Shown here: piece by piece, positions 33,981 through 43,136 of the stretch
Position numbering within the stretch: the stretch's first letter is position 1
Layout: every line of letters begins with the position of its first letter
Origin: Paenibacillus piscarius
Lineage (GTDB): Bacteria; Bacillota; Bacilli; Paenibacillales; Paenibacillaceae
NCBI RefSeq assembly: GCF_022234545.1
Contig: NZ_JAIEUI010000007.1
Location: forward strand, 213,340-277,339
Length of the DNA: 64,000 nt
Direction: 5' to 3'
Translations under genes and position numbers: made by a program
The notes under the pieces: generated by a model
Seen by the model: only the letters and a program-made list of their open reading frames with translations
What the model was told of the DNA's origin: nothing
Database searches by the model: none

Positions 33981-34667
33981 TTATTGCCGATCTTCTACGG
34001 CTTCGTCCACCTTGTCATCAATATCTACTTCAATGGCTGCCTCAACCTCTTCCTCCGTGGTATTTACCCCAAGAATCTTACGGAACAAGCCCAGCATGGA
34101 CAGCGCATAAGCGACCGTAATGAAGCTGAAGCAGATCTGCATAACTACAACCAGCCTTGAGGAATTGTCTATGGGAGCAATATCCCCGTAACCGACGGTC
34201 GTAAAGGTAGCCACGCTGAAATAGAGAAACGTAACCAACTGGCTGAGCAGATCCTGGCCTAAGCCCTTCCCCTCGAACGAGGACTGTCCAAACAGCTTAT
34301 AAATCGATGTATATACGACTGTAAAGAAAATAATGCAGGTAAACGTAGCGATGCTGATCCGGACCAGCGTCTGCTGCAGCCTGACTTCCTTGCTGTTGGA
34401 ATCCCTGATTTCATGGAAAATAAACAAAATATAGAACAGGACTGAAGCCAGGACAAAAAGCAGAATCAGTCCGCGCAGGCCCCGGTTGCCGGGCACAATC
34501 GTACCCAGATCGATCAGATTCAGCAGATCCTCCACCGAGAACAGCGCATAGATCAGAATAGGAGCAAGCAGCACGCCTCTGCCCATCCAGTTCAGATTCA
34601 ACCGGGCAAACCTCAGTACCAGCAATACAATGACAACGATATTGAAAGCCCAGATCCACCATGCCAT
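33981..34667 (-). CDS. Two-pore-helix potassium channel family protein
   Basis: 228 residues. The selectivity filter TTVGYGD is at residues 156-162, with a pore-lining helix on each side (about 103-125 and 175-195). Two or three further hydrophobic helices occupy residues 5-85. The C-terminal 35 residues are strongly acidic (EEEVEAAIEVDIDDKVDEAV) and lack an RCK domain. It should form a tetrameric potassium channel. The gene starts 47 nt beyond the DUF3891 gene and may be co-transcribed with it and with the phosphoesterase. Confidence 0.9.
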   Translation of the reverse strand: MAWWIWAFNIVVIVLLVLRFARLNLNWMGRGVLLAPILIYALFSVEDLLNLIDLGTIVPGNRGLRGLILLFVLASVLFYILFIFHEIRDSNSKEVRLQQTLVRISIATFTCIIFFTVVYTSIYKLFGQSSFEGKGLGQDLLSQLVTFLYFSVATFTTVGYGDIAPIDNSSRLVVVMQICFSFITVAYALSMLGLFRKILGVNTTEEEVEAAIEVDIDDKVDEAVEDRQ

Positions 34668-34713
34668 GGCTTTTACGCTCCTGTTCTATGCTCTTGCCTT
34701 CCCGCCAAGGTCC

Positions 34714-35526
34714 TTATCCGTTCTTAGCCCGCGAATCTTCTTCCGGTCCGCTTATGACTCTGATCTTGCATTCTTCCTCCGGCGCCTCATGGTAAGCCCG
34801 GGCGATGCCCTTATCCTGTACCGCCTTAAGGCTGACCCGCCGCTGCTTGAAGCTGACCTCGATGTCCTGTGTGAACGGGAACGGGGCCAGCGTCAGCGTA
34901 CGGTTGTCCCGCCACTTCGCATGGATCGCACGGCCGGAGGTGAAGCTGAACTCCTCGCTGCCGGAGAAGCCGTCCACGAACCACGGATGCTTCTTGGATT
35001 CCTTGCTGCCCGGCTCGTTCAACGCCAGGAACAGTGAGAGATCGTCGCAGAACTGGAGCAGTCTGGCATCGTAATACAGCTCGCCCTCTTCGAGCGGCTT
35101 CTCCTGCTCCAGCCTGCGGTGGATGCGCGCTCTGCGCTCTGCCTCATCCTCCAGGTACTGCGTCAGCTCAGGGCACTCTTCCCCGGACACCTCGATCAGC
35201 CGTTCAAAATGCGAGCTGCACAGCAGCGCCCCGTAAGGCGTCTTGGCTTCAATCTCATCGATGCCCCGTCTGTAGAAGGTCAGCTTCGGCACCACCGGGA
35301 AATCGATGAAGCTGTACGGCTGTCCCTCCGCATCATTCCAGAACGGCGTCTCGTCCAGATCGATCCAGCCCCGGTCATGATGGCTCACCGCCCACAGCAC
35401 CTCGGCCCGCCGCCCTTCGGCCGGCGTATGCTCCTCCTTGAACCATTTCGCGAAATTCCCGGCCAGCAGCCCGTGATCATGCTGCTTCATCATAATGAGT
35501 GCGCCGTCCTGCTCACGACATATCAT
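34714..35526 (-). CDS. DUF3891 family protein
   Basis: 270 residues, soluble, with no signal peptide. The opening MICREQDGALIMMKQHDHGL and the VSHHDRGWIDLDETP segment are features of the DUF3891 family. Their clustered His/Asp pattern (HDHG, HHDRGW, HFERLI) resembles HD-type metal hydrolases, but no activity has been assigned here. It is first in a minus-strand group with the potassium channel and the phosphoesterase. Confidence 0.85.
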   Translation of the reverse strand: MICREQDGALIMMKQHDHGLLAGNFAKWFKEEHTPAEGRRAEVLWAVSHHDRGWIDLDETPFWNDAEGQPYSFIDFPVVPKLTFYRRGIDEIEAKTPYGALLCSSHFERLIEVSGEECPELTQYLEDEAERRARIHRRLEQEKPLEEGELYYDARLLQFCDDLSLFLALNEPGSKESKKHPWFVDGFSGSEEFSFTSGRAIHAKWRDNRTLTLAPFPFTQDIEVSFKQRRVSLKAVQDKGIARAYHEAPEEECKIRVISGPEEDSRAKNG

Positions 35527-35689
35527 TGCTCATTCCTCCCCGTTGTCCATTGCCCTTAGCTATGTAGATTAATGTAGATTATAACATATCCGCCTATATT
35601 TCTCGGAATCCGGCGGCCTATGGATATTGTATGTGTACCCTCTTTGAGACTGTACAGAAACATTACAGCGAGTGGCAGTCATAACCAAA

Positions 35690-35721
35690 CAGGCCATTCA
35701 GGAGGAGTCCCGAATGGCCTG
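35690..35721 (-). terminator. Hairpin after sdhB
   Basis: CAGGCCATTC and GAATGGCCTG are perfectly complementary around a 12-nt loop, 17 nt beyond the sdhB stop. On the minus strand TTTGGTTAT follows, a weak T-run. Confidence 0.65.
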
Positions 35722-35737
35722 CGGCTATGGTTATGGC

Positions 35738-36502
35738 TTAGACACCCAGCCAGCGCTTGAACATATGCTTGGTGGTCTGCTTATTAATCTCTGCAATGGA
35801 GGTCGTCAGCGGAATGCCCTTAGGACAGGCGCGGACACAGTTCTGCGAGTTGCCGCAGCCGTCAATGCCGCCGTCCTCCATCAGCGCATCCAGGCGTTCC
35901 TCCGCATTCATCTCACCTGTAGGGTGAGCGTTGAACAGGCGGACCTGGGAGATGGCTGCCGGACCGATGAAGTCGGTCTTCTCATTGACATTCGGGCAAG
36001 CCTCCAGGCAGACGCCGCAGGTCATGCATTTGGATAATTCATAAGCCCACTGCCGCTTCTTCTCCGGCATACGCGGTCCCGGACCGAGATCATAGGTGCC
36101 GTCAATCGGAATCCAGGCCTTGACCCGCTTCAGGGCGTTGAACATCCGGCTGCGGTCAATCACCAGGTCACGCACGACCGGGAAGGTCTTCATCGGCTCA
36201 ATGCGCACCGGCTGCTCCAGATTATCGATCAGCGCAGCGCAGGCCTGACGCGGCTTGCCGTTGATGACCATGGAGCAGGCGCCGCACACCTCTTCCAGAC
36301 AGTTGGATTCCCAGCATACGGGAACGGTGCTGTCGCCCTTTGCATTCACCGGATTGCGCTGAATCTCCATCAGTGCGCTGATCACGTTCATCCCCGGACG
36401 GTAAGGAAGCTCGAATTCCTCTGTATACGGGCTTGTCTCCGGTTCATCCTGGCGGGTAATAACGAATTTAACATTTTTGGGAGCTGCTGCAGTTTCCGCC
36501 AT
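35738..36502 (-). CDS. sdhB: Succinate dehydrogenase iron-sulfur subunit
   Basis: 254 residues. The N-terminal ferredoxin-like domain holds the [2Fe-2S] cysteines in CWESNCLEEVCGACSMVING. The C-terminal domain binds [4Fe-4S] and [3Fe-4S] clusters through CMTCGVCLEACP and CGNSQNCVRACPKGIP. It carries electrons from SdhA to the membrane anchor. It is the last gene of sdhCAB, 71 nt after sdhA. Confidence 0.97.
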   Translation of the reverse strand: MAETAAAPKNVKFVITRQDEPETSPYTEEFELPYRPGMNVISALMEIQRNPVNAKGDSTVPVCWESNCLEEVCGACSMVINGKPRQACAALIDNLEQPVRIEPMKTFPVVRDLVIDRSRMFNALKRVKAWIPIDGTYDLGPGPRMPEKKRQWAYELSKCMTCGVCLEACPNVNEKTDFIGPAAISQVRLFNAHPTGEMNAEERLDALMEDGGIDGCGNSQNCVRACPKGIPLTTSIAEINKQTTKHMFKRWLGV

Positions 36503-36573
36503 GTCAGTTACCTCCTAGAAAGTTTGGATAGTCCGGCCTGCTTCCGAATCTTTGTTCGCCAAGCCGGCTTCAC

Positions 36574-38316
36574 TTAATCCTTCGAATAATCGCGTACCCG
36601 CGGAGGAATCAGCGACACATCCACATCCTCATAAGAGATCTGCGGACCGTCTGCCGTCCAGGCGGCTATAGTCGTCTTCAGGAACTCCTCGTCATTGCGC
36701 TGCGGGAATTCCGGCTTATAATGTGCGCCCCGGCTCTCGTTGCGCATCAGTGCTCCGAGCGTCATCGCCTCCGACAGCTCCAGCATGTTCCACAGCTGGC
36801 GGGTGAACGCTACTGCCTGGTTGCTCCAGCGGGAAGTGTCGCTCATGTTAATGTTTCGGTAGCGCTCCTTCAGCTCTTTGATTTTGCCGATGGTGGATTC
36901 AAGCCGCTTGTTCTCACGCACCACGGTCATGTTCGCTGTCATCCATTCGCCAAGCTCCTTGTGGATCACATAAGCGTTCTCCGTGCCGGTCATGCCGAGC
37001 AGCGCCTCATATTTATCGGTCTGTGTCTTGTGGAAGCGGTCGAATACCGTGGAGGAGATATCCTGCACCGATTTCTTCAGCCCCTTAATATATTCAACAG
37101 CCTTCGGCCCGGCCACCATGCCGCCGTAGATCGCCGAGACGAGCGAGTTCGCTCCCAGACGGTTCGCACCGTGGTATTGATATTCACATTCCCCTGCAGC
37201 GAACAAGCCGGGAATATTGGTCATCTGGTTGTAATCAACCCACATGCCGCCCATCGAATAATGGACTGCCGGGAAAATTTTCATCGGAATCTTACGCGGA
37301 TCATCGCCCATGAATTTCTCATAGATCTCGATGATGCCGCCCAGCTTAACGTCAAGCTCCTTCGGGTCTTTGTGGGACAAGTCGAGGTAGACCATGTTCT
37401 CGCCGTTGATGCCCAGGCCCTGATCCACACAGACATTGAAGATCTCACGGGTAGCAATGTCGCGCGGCACCAGGTTCCCGTAGGAAGGATACTTCTCTTC
37501 GAGGAAGTACCACGGCTTACCGTCCTTATACGTCCAGATCCGTCCGCCTTCACCGCGCGCCGATTCCGACATCAGCCGCAGCTTGTCATCGCCGGGAATC
37601 GCCGTCGGGTGAATCTGGATGAATTCCCCGTTCGCATAATGCACACCCTGCTGATAGACCGCACTGGCCGCGGTTCCGGTATTAATGACGGAATTCGTGG
37701 TTTTGCCAAAAATAATCCCCGGGCCGCCGCTGGCCAGAATGACCGCATCCGCCGGGAAGGTCTGAATCTCCATCGTCTTCAGGTTCTGGGCGCTGATGCC
37801 GCGGCAGACCCGCTCATCATCCAGGATCACAGAGAGGAACTCCCAGTTCTCGCTCTTGGTGACCAATCCTTCGGCCTCCCAGCGGCGCACCTGCTCATCC
37901 AGCGCATAGAGCAGCTGCTGGCCGGTAGTCGCCCCGGCAAAGGCCGTGCGGTGGCGCTTCGTGCCGCCGAACCGGCGGAAGTCAAGCAGCCCCTCCGGCG
38001 TGCGGTTAAACATCACGCCCATCCGGTCCATCAGGTGGATAATGCCCGGTGCGGCCTCACACATGGCCTTCACCGGAGGCTGATTCGCCAGGAAGTCGCC
38101 TCCGTAGACGGTATCGTCGAAATGCTCCCAGGGCGAATCTCCTTCGCCCTTGGTGTTCACAGCGCCATTGATGCCGCCTTGTGCGCAGACGGAATGCGAT
38201 CTTTTGACAGGGACCAGTGAGAATAGATGTACATGCGCGCCGGATTCGGCGGCCTTAATGGTAGCCATCAGGCCGGCCAGACCGCCGCCCACGATGATGA
38301 TATCGGCTGATGCCAT
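36574..38316 (-). CDS. sdhA: Succinate dehydrogenase flavoprotein subunit
   Basis: 580 residues. The FAD dinucleotide fold IIVGGGLAGLMATIKAAESG is at the N-terminus. RSHSVCAQGGINGAVNTKG has a Ser where many enzymes have the flavin-linking His region, and SHSVCAQGG is typical of Bacillus-type enzymes. HPTAIPG, YSMGGMWVDYNQMTN and GANRLGANSLVSAIYGG complete the active site. It oxidises succinate to fumarate in the TCA cycle as part of complex II. Confidence 0.97.
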   Translation of the reverse strand: MASADIIIVGGGLAGLMATIKAAESGAHVHLFSLVPVKRSHSVCAQGGINGAVNTKGEGDSPWEHFDDTVYGGDFLANQPPVKAMCEAAPGIIHLMDRMGVMFNRTPEGLLDFRRFGGTKRHRTAFAGATTGQQLLYALDEQVRRWEAEGLVTKSENWEFLSVILDDERVCRGISAQNLKTMEIQTFPADAVILASGGPGIIFGKTTNSVINTGTAASAVYQQGVHYANGEFIQIHPTAIPGDDKLRLMSESARGEGGRIWTYKDGKPWYFLEEKYPSYGNLVPRDIATREIFNVCVDQGLGINGENMVYLDLSHKDPKELDVKLGGIIEIYEKFMGDDPRKIPMKIFPAVHYSMGGMWVDYNQMTNIPGLFAAGECEYQYHGANRLGANSLVSAIYGGMVAGPKAVEYIKGLKKSVQDISSTVFDRFHKTQTDKYEALLGMTGTENAYVIHKELGEWMTANMTVVRENKRLESTIGKIKELKERYRNINMSDTSRWSNQAVAFTRQLWNMLELSEAMTLGALMRNESRGAHYKPEFPQRNDEEFLKTTIAAWTADGPQISYEDVDVSLIPPRVRDYSKD

Positions 38317-38368
38317 GATTGTTCCCTCCTAAAAGTAATGCGGAAGCTCCGCTTCTTCGTCTGTATTC

Positions 38369-39034
38369 TTAAACCCCGCTGCCTATCGACTGCATTGCCG
38401 TAGCTGCGGCTTGGAATTCATCACCACGGAAGGTCACCAGGGACAGCACGAACATGAAGGTGACAATCACGAATATTCCCAGGCAGAGAACCGATGATAC
38501 TCTCTGGGAACGCGGGCCGACCGTAATTCCCCAGCTGATCAGGAACGACCACAGACCATTGGAGAAGTGGAAGCAGGCGGCCACGATACCGACGATATAG
38601 AGTGTCATCAGCAGCGGCTGGGTCACAATGTTATGCATGACTCCGCCAAGCTGATCATGCTCCACCTTGCCGAGCGCTACCTGGACCCGCGTATCCCACA
38701 GATGCCAGATAATGAAGACGAAGGTGATCACGCCGGTGATGCGCTGCAGCGTATAACGCCAGTTGCGCTCCAGATTGAAGCGGTTCAGGTTCGGCTTCGA
38801 CTGGTAAGCAATGTACAGCCCGTACACGCCATGGTACAGCAGCGGCAGCCAGATGCCGAACAATTCCAGGAAGAAGACCAGCGGCAGGCTGTTCAGCCAC
38901 AGCACACTGTCAGTGAAACCGGAAGCACCACCCTCAACAGCCGAGAAGTTCGTCAGCATGTGCTCAAGGAAAAAGGCCCCGAGCGGGATGATGCCGAGCA
39001 AGGAATGAATCTTTCTGGAATAAAATCCTCTCAT
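38369..39034 (-). CDS. sdhC: Succinate dehydrogenase cytochrome b558 subunit
   Basis: 221 residues with five membrane helices, the di-haem single-anchor type of Bacillus. Candidate haem-ligand His residues are seen in SRKIHSLLGII, FFLEHMLTNF, LYHGVYGLY, IWHLWDTR and ACFHFSNGLW. The ATG at 39034 was chosen for AAAGGGGA upstream and the standard MRGFYSRKIHSL beginning; a frame back to 39139 is spurious. First gene of the operon. Confidence 0.95.
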   Translation of the reverse strand: MRGFYSRKIHSLLGIIPLGAFFLEHMLTNFSAVEGGASGFTDSVLWLNSLPLVFFLELFGIWLPLLYHGVYGLYIAYQSKPNLNRFNLERNWRYTLQRITGVITFVFIIWHLWDTRVQVALGKVEHDQLGGVMHNIVTQPLLMTLYIVGIVAACFHFSNGLWSFLISWGITVGPRSQRVSSVLCLGIFVIVTFMFVLSLVTFRGDEFQAAATAMQSIGSGV

Positions 39035-39287
39035 GCAAAGTGTCCCCTTTCCAATTAAAAAAACAGCGTTTTCACAAGTTGAAACGGCTGCTCTGTCCTT
39101 GAGAAAGGACGGTACCGTTTCAGCGAGAAAGATAAGCAAAATTTAATGTGCAGAGCACATAAATTCTTATCTTTTTAAGAGCATACACAGCCGGAAGTAC
39201 AGTTGAAACAGGGCGGCGGCAGGCCTACAACTGCTGGAATAAGCCATTTTCGCCACATATCATTGTTTTCCCGGACTTTGCTCTATC

Positions 39288-39304
39288 ATTCACAATATGT
39301 GAAT
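39288..39304. promoter_or_regulatory. Perfect palindrome in the sdhC-lysR divergent promoter region
   Basis: ATTCACA-ATA-TGTGAAT has perfect 7-bp arms and contains a T-N11-A core (TCACAATATGTGA), the form of LysR-type operators. It lies about midway between sdhC (39034) and the lysR start (39531). Confidence 0.5.
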
Positions 39305-39404
39305 ATCTTGTGTCACTTTTCATGTTACTCTTTTTTCGCTTATAAGGGAATTGCAATCTAATTATTAATCGTTATACAATATCTGCATAAGAATATTTTT
39401 AATG

Positions 39405-39419
39405 TGATAATAATTCTCA
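39405..39419. promoter_or_regulatory. Fur-box-like site
   Basis: TGATAATAATTCTCA matches the 7-1-7 Fur consensus TGATAATNATTATCA at all but one position. It is 112 bp upstream of the LysR gene and 371 bp from sdhC in the 496-nt shared region. The remainder of that region is AT-rich with no other recognised gene. Confidence 0.5.
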
Positions 39420-39530
39420 TTTAGCTTGCGGATTGACTTCATGATATTGCATATATCCTATAATTTCGACAACTCCCCCGTCTCCTGCTATGCCTTTTAT
39501 CACAATCTGCGGTTTGAAGGAGGGTAAGAA

Positions 39531-40430
39531 ATGTACGATGACTTAGATGCTTTTGCTGCAGTAGTGGAGCATTCCAGCCTGAACCGCGCTTCCCGCCAGC
39601 TCAATCTGTCCCAGCCCGCCCTCTCCCGCAAAATCTCCAAGCTGGAGGAGCGCCTGGGCGTTGCCCTGTTCAACCGCTTCGGCAAGCGGCTGGAGCTTAC
39701 GGAGGTGGGCCGCCTTGCCTACACCTATGCGCTGGAGCAGCGGCAGCAGCGGTCCAGGTTCCTGGAGGCATTATCCAAGTTCAAGGAAGGCGAGCCGCAG
39801 TTCGTGACGCTGGGTGCCAGCCTCACCACTCTGCAGACGACGCTGCCCCCGCTGGTGAAGGCCTATACAGAGAAATACCCGGCTGCCGAGCTGAAGCTCA
39901 TCACCGGGAAGACGCATGAGATGGTGACGGCGGTCAGCGAAGGCAAATGCGATGTCGGCCTCATCGCCTCCCAGGTGCATGAGCCGGGCCTGCGCTCGAT
40001 TCCCTTATTCGAGGACCAGCTCCGGCTGGTCGTCTCCGAGCAGCACCCGCTGACCCTGACGCCCCGGCTCACCATGGACCACCTGTCCCGGCTGCCGATG
40101 ATCCTGTTCTCCAAGGGAACATGGTACCGCCGGACCACCGACGATCTGTTCCACCGCTGCGGGGTGGAGCCGGATGTGCGGATGGAGATCGATTCGTTCG
40201 AGGCGATCGTCCGCCTGCTGCCGACCGTCAAGGCGGCCGCCCTGCTGCCCAACTCCTATCTCCGCCCCGAGCTGCTGAACGGAGGGGGACTGGTGTCACT
40301 GCACATCAAGGAGCTGGAGCAGACCCAGCGCACCACCTGCCTGATCTATCAGAGCAGCGGCGGACTCAGCACAGCGGCCCGCTGCCTGGTGCAGGTCACG
40401 GAGGATGTGTTCCTGAACACCCGGGACTAG
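39531..40430 (+). CDS. LysR family transcriptional regulator divergent from sdhCAB
   Basis: 299 residues, with GGAGGG 6 nt before the ATG. The helix-turn-helix reads SSLNRASRQLNLSQPALSRKI. The effector domain spans about 88-295 with GKCDVGLIASQVHEPGLRS in the ligand cleft. The overall type is CitR/YofA-like. Its divergent position and the T-N11-A palindrome suggest control of sdhCAB and of itself. This is an inference; no effector is known. Confidence 0.92.
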   Translation: MYDDLDAFAAVVEHSSLNRASRQLNLSQPALSRKISKLEERLGVALFNRFGKRLELTEVGRLAYTYALEQRQQRSRFLEALSKFKEGEPQFVTLGASLTTLQTTLPPLVKAYTEKYPAAELKLITGKTHEMVTAVSEGKCDVGLIASQVHEPGLRSIPLFEDQLRLVVSEQHPLTLTPRLTMDHLSRLPMILFSKGTWYRRTTDDLFHRCGVEPDVRMEIDSFEAIVRLLPTVKAAALLPNSYLRPELLNGGGLVSLHIKELEQTQRTTCLIYQSSGGLSTAARCLVQVTEDVFLNTRD

Positions 40431-40450
40431 CCGCCCGCCGCAGCTCACAG

Positions 40451-40504
40451 CAATGACCCGGCAAGCCTTCTGATCGCTAAGGATCGGCCTGCCGGGTCAT
40501 TTTA
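40451..40504. terminator. Bidirectional terminator between lysR and the sugar ABC operon
   Basis: AATGACCCGGCA (40452-40463) pairs with TGCCGGGTCATT (40490-40501) and T follows on the plus strand. Confidence 0.88.
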
Positions 40505-40548
40505 TCCAAGGTTAAGTTATTTCTGCTATTGTCCTCTGCTCCTTCGCC

Positions 40549-42195
40549 TTACCGGAACTTGCCGGCATCGATGGCTGCCTGCTTCTCATCGAGAATCTCC
40601 TGATAGCCCGCTTCCAGATAGGTCTTCTTGGCCGCCTCATAGGTGGCGTCGAATTCGGCTTCCGGGGCCAGCACCACCTTCACGTACAGCTCCTGGAACA
40701 GTGTATTCAGGTCAGCCTTATATTCATTCACCTTCTCCAGCACCGTGCTGAACAGGGCATCCGGCGTACGGAATTCAGCCGTCTCGTCATAATATTTCAC
40801 TAAGTCCTCCGCCAGCTGCTCGTAACCGGCCGGAGCCCAGTTGCGCAGGTTAGCCTTGCGGGTCTTGGCCTCATCCGGGTACTGGGCAATTTCCGTCACC
40901 AGACCCCAGTAGTCCTTGTTGTTGTTCTGCGCCAGCACCGCTTCACCCTTGTAATCCGGGTTCTTCAGGGCAATGCCGTCCGCATCCAGCGTATAGTTCT
41001 CCCCTTCAATCCCGTTCTGGAACTTGAACAGGTTCTCCGGCTGGCTGAGCCATTCCAGGTACATCCAGACCGCTGCCCGTTCCTCCGGCGTGGATTCATA
41101 GTTGATGCCCATGATGAAGCCGAACGGCCAGTAGGCGCGCCCCTGCGGCTTCTTGCCTTCCGGTACGCCTGCATACGGCGGCACTACAGCGAATTCAGCC
41201 TCCGGGTTGTTCTGGAGCGTTGCAGCGAAGACGTCGGTGTTATTGGCGAGATAGAAGCCGAAGGTGCCTGTTTTGCCGGCTACGAATTCCGCCTTAATCT
41301 TAGGCTCATCGTTGCGGAGGTAGAACTCCTTGTCGATTAGGCCGTTATTATACTGATAGTTGAGATTGCGCAGATAAGCCTCTGTCTCCTTCGTGGTCAG
41401 GTCAGCCACACTAAGGTCGGAGTACAGCGCGCGGTATTTGGGGTCAACCGGCCAGTCCCGGAATGGATAATTGAAGTTGAAGAAGTTCTGCAGCAGCGCT
41501 CCGCCCGTCACGCCAAGACCCGCTTCCTTCCATTTGACCAGCATCTCGTTATACTTCTCCAGGGAGGTCAGATCCTCCACCTTCATGCCGACCTTCTCCA
41601 CCCAGTCCTTGCGGATAATGCCGACAAAGTTATCTGCCTCCGGCCGTGCGGCGAAGAAGAACGTATTCTTCTCATCCACCACCCCGTACTGCTTAATAGT
41701 CTCGCCCATATTCTTCCAGTAGGTAGGTGCATAATTCTCAATTTCGCTCCAGTCCAGCTGCTGCAAGACGTCTTCACCATAATAAGTAAGCGCTTGCGGC
41801 ATATCATAATGGAAAATAATATCCGGCGCCTTATGCGAGGCCAGCAGCTGTTCGAAATCGGTGACCTCCTTGGAGCGCGTAATCGGCACATAATTCACCT
41901 GAATATTGTACTTGTCGCCGAACTCTGCCTGCACCCAACGGGTATAGTAGTTATCGGACACGTTCCAGCCCTCATAGGCGCGTTCGTAGACAGGGATGTC
42001 GAGCGAGACTTTTTTCTCGAAGCCCTTGGAATAATCCGGATAGGCCCCTTCCGCCTGGTTCGTAGCTGCCGCTGTCTCCGCAGGCGCATTGGTGGCTTCG
42101 GCATTCTTGGCCTTGTTCCCCCCGGTGCATCCTGCCAGCAGACCGGCTGTCATGACTGATGCCATCAGTATTGAATATACACTTCTTCGGTTCAT
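40549..42195 (-). CDS. Extracellular solute-binding lipoprotein (Lpl type)
   Basis: 548 residues. A lipoprotein signal (MNRRSVYSILMASVMTAGLL) ends in the lipobox LLAGC, so the mature protein is anchored by Cys22. The rest is the large family 1 solute-binding fold used by LplA-like oligosaccharide importers, with ADVQQ-type hinge regions not resolvable by eye. It is the last gene of the operon after both permeases. No ATPase is encoded here; such systems normally share MsmX-type ATPases encoded elsewhere. The substrate is probably an oligosaccharide. Confidence 0.92.
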   Translation of the reverse strand: MNRRSVYSILMASVMTAGLLAGCTGGNKAKNAEATNAPAETAAATNQAEGAYPDYSKGFEKKVSLDIPVYERAYEGWNVSDNYYTRWVQAEFGDKYNIQVNYVPITRSKEVTDFEQLLASHKAPDIIFHYDMPQALTYYGEDVLQQLDWSEIENYAPTYWKNMGETIKQYGVVDEKNTFFFAARPEADNFVGIIRKDWVEKVGMKVEDLTSLEKYNEMLVKWKEAGLGVTGGALLQNFFNFNYPFRDWPVDPKYRALYSDLSVADLTTKETEAYLRNLNYQYNNGLIDKEFYLRNDEPKIKAEFVAGKTGTFGFYLANNTDVFAATLQNNPEAEFAVVPPYAGVPEGKKPQGRAYWPFGFIMGINYESTPEERAAVWMYLEWLSQPENLFKFQNGIEGENYTLDADGIALKNPDYKGEAVLAQNNNKDYWGLVTEIAQYPDEAKTRKANLRNWAPAGYEQLAEDLVKYYDETAEFRTPDALFSTVLEKVNEYKADLNTLFQELYVKVVLAPEAEFDATYEAAKKTYLEAGYQEILDEKQAAIDAGKFR

Positions 42196-42222
42196 CGCAA
42201 TTCCCCCATGAATTCATATTCT

Positions 42223-43122
42223 TTACTCCTTGACCGCCCCTAACATCACGCCTTGAACAAAATATTTCTGAACGAACGGGTACACACAAAGAATAGGCAG
42301 CGTAGCGAACACAACGACCGATGCCTTCAGCACCTCCGGGTTACTGAGCTGCACCTGGCTTGCTTCCAGCTGGAAGCTCTCACTGGCCTGAATGACCAGA
42401 TAATACAGCTTAAGCTGCAGCGGTCGGAGCGAGGTCTCATGCTTGATATAGAACAGGGCATCCTGATAGGCATTCCAGCGGCCGACTGCGTAGAAGAGAG
42501 ACAGTGTGGCCATAATCGGCTTGGACAGGGGCAGCACAATACTGAACAGAATGCGGAAATGCCCGGCCCCGTCAATGCGCGCCGATTCCTCCAGACTGAC
42601 CGGAATGCTGCTGGTCAGCGAGGTTTTCATAATCAGCAGGTTGAACGCACTGAAGGAGAGCGGCAGCACCAGCGACCAGATCGTATCCATCAGTCCCAGA
42701 TTGTTGATGTTCATATAATCGGGAATAATGCCGCCGCTGAAATACATCGTGAACAGGAAAATGAAGGTGATCACCCTCCGCCCCTTGAACTGGGTCCGGG
42801 ACAGCGGATACGCGGCGCAGATGGTCAGAATCATGCCCAGAATCGTGAACAGCACGGTTACAATCACCGAGATGTACAAGGAACGGAGGATGCTGGCATC
42901 CGCGAAGATTTTGCGGTACGCTTCGATGGTGAAGCCCTGCGGCCACAGGAAGACCTTATTGGCGATGACGAAGGAATCAGCGCTTAAGGATTTGGAGACG
43001 ACATGCACGAACGGCAGCAGGCAGATCAGGGAAGCGGTAATGATGACGAGGCGGATCAGCCATTCCCAGATATCAACTCGCGCTTTATGGGATACGGCCG
43101 GGCCTCCGGTTGCAGCTTTCAT
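42223..43122 (-). CDS. Carbohydrate ABC transporter permease (LplC/YtcP type)
   Basis: 299 residues with six predicted helices. The ATPase-contact EAA loop is SLEESARIDGAGHFRILFSI followed by VLPLSKP. Starts with MKAATGGPAVSHKARVDIWE. It pairs with the LplB-type permease encoded 14 nt upstream and precedes the binding protein by 27 nt. Confidence 0.93.
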   Translation of the reverse strand: MKAATGGPAVSHKARVDIWEWLIRLVIITASLICLLPFVHVVSKSLSADSFVIANKVFLWPQGFTIEAYRKIFADASILRSLYISVIVTVLFTILGMILTICAAYPLSRTQFKGRRVITFIFLFTMYFSGGIIPDYMNINNLGLMDTIWSLVLPLSFSAFNLLIMKTSLTSSIPVSLEESARIDGAGHFRILFSIVLPLSKPIMATLSLFYAVGRWNAYQDALFYIKHETSLRPLQLKLYYLVIQASESFQLEASQVQLSNPEVLKASVVVFATLPILCVYPFVQKYFVQGVMLGAVKE

Positions 43123-43136
43123 GGTTCCTCTCCTCT

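Noticed and set aside
36721..38220. Plus-strand 499-residue frame
   Set aside because: Antisense to sdhA.
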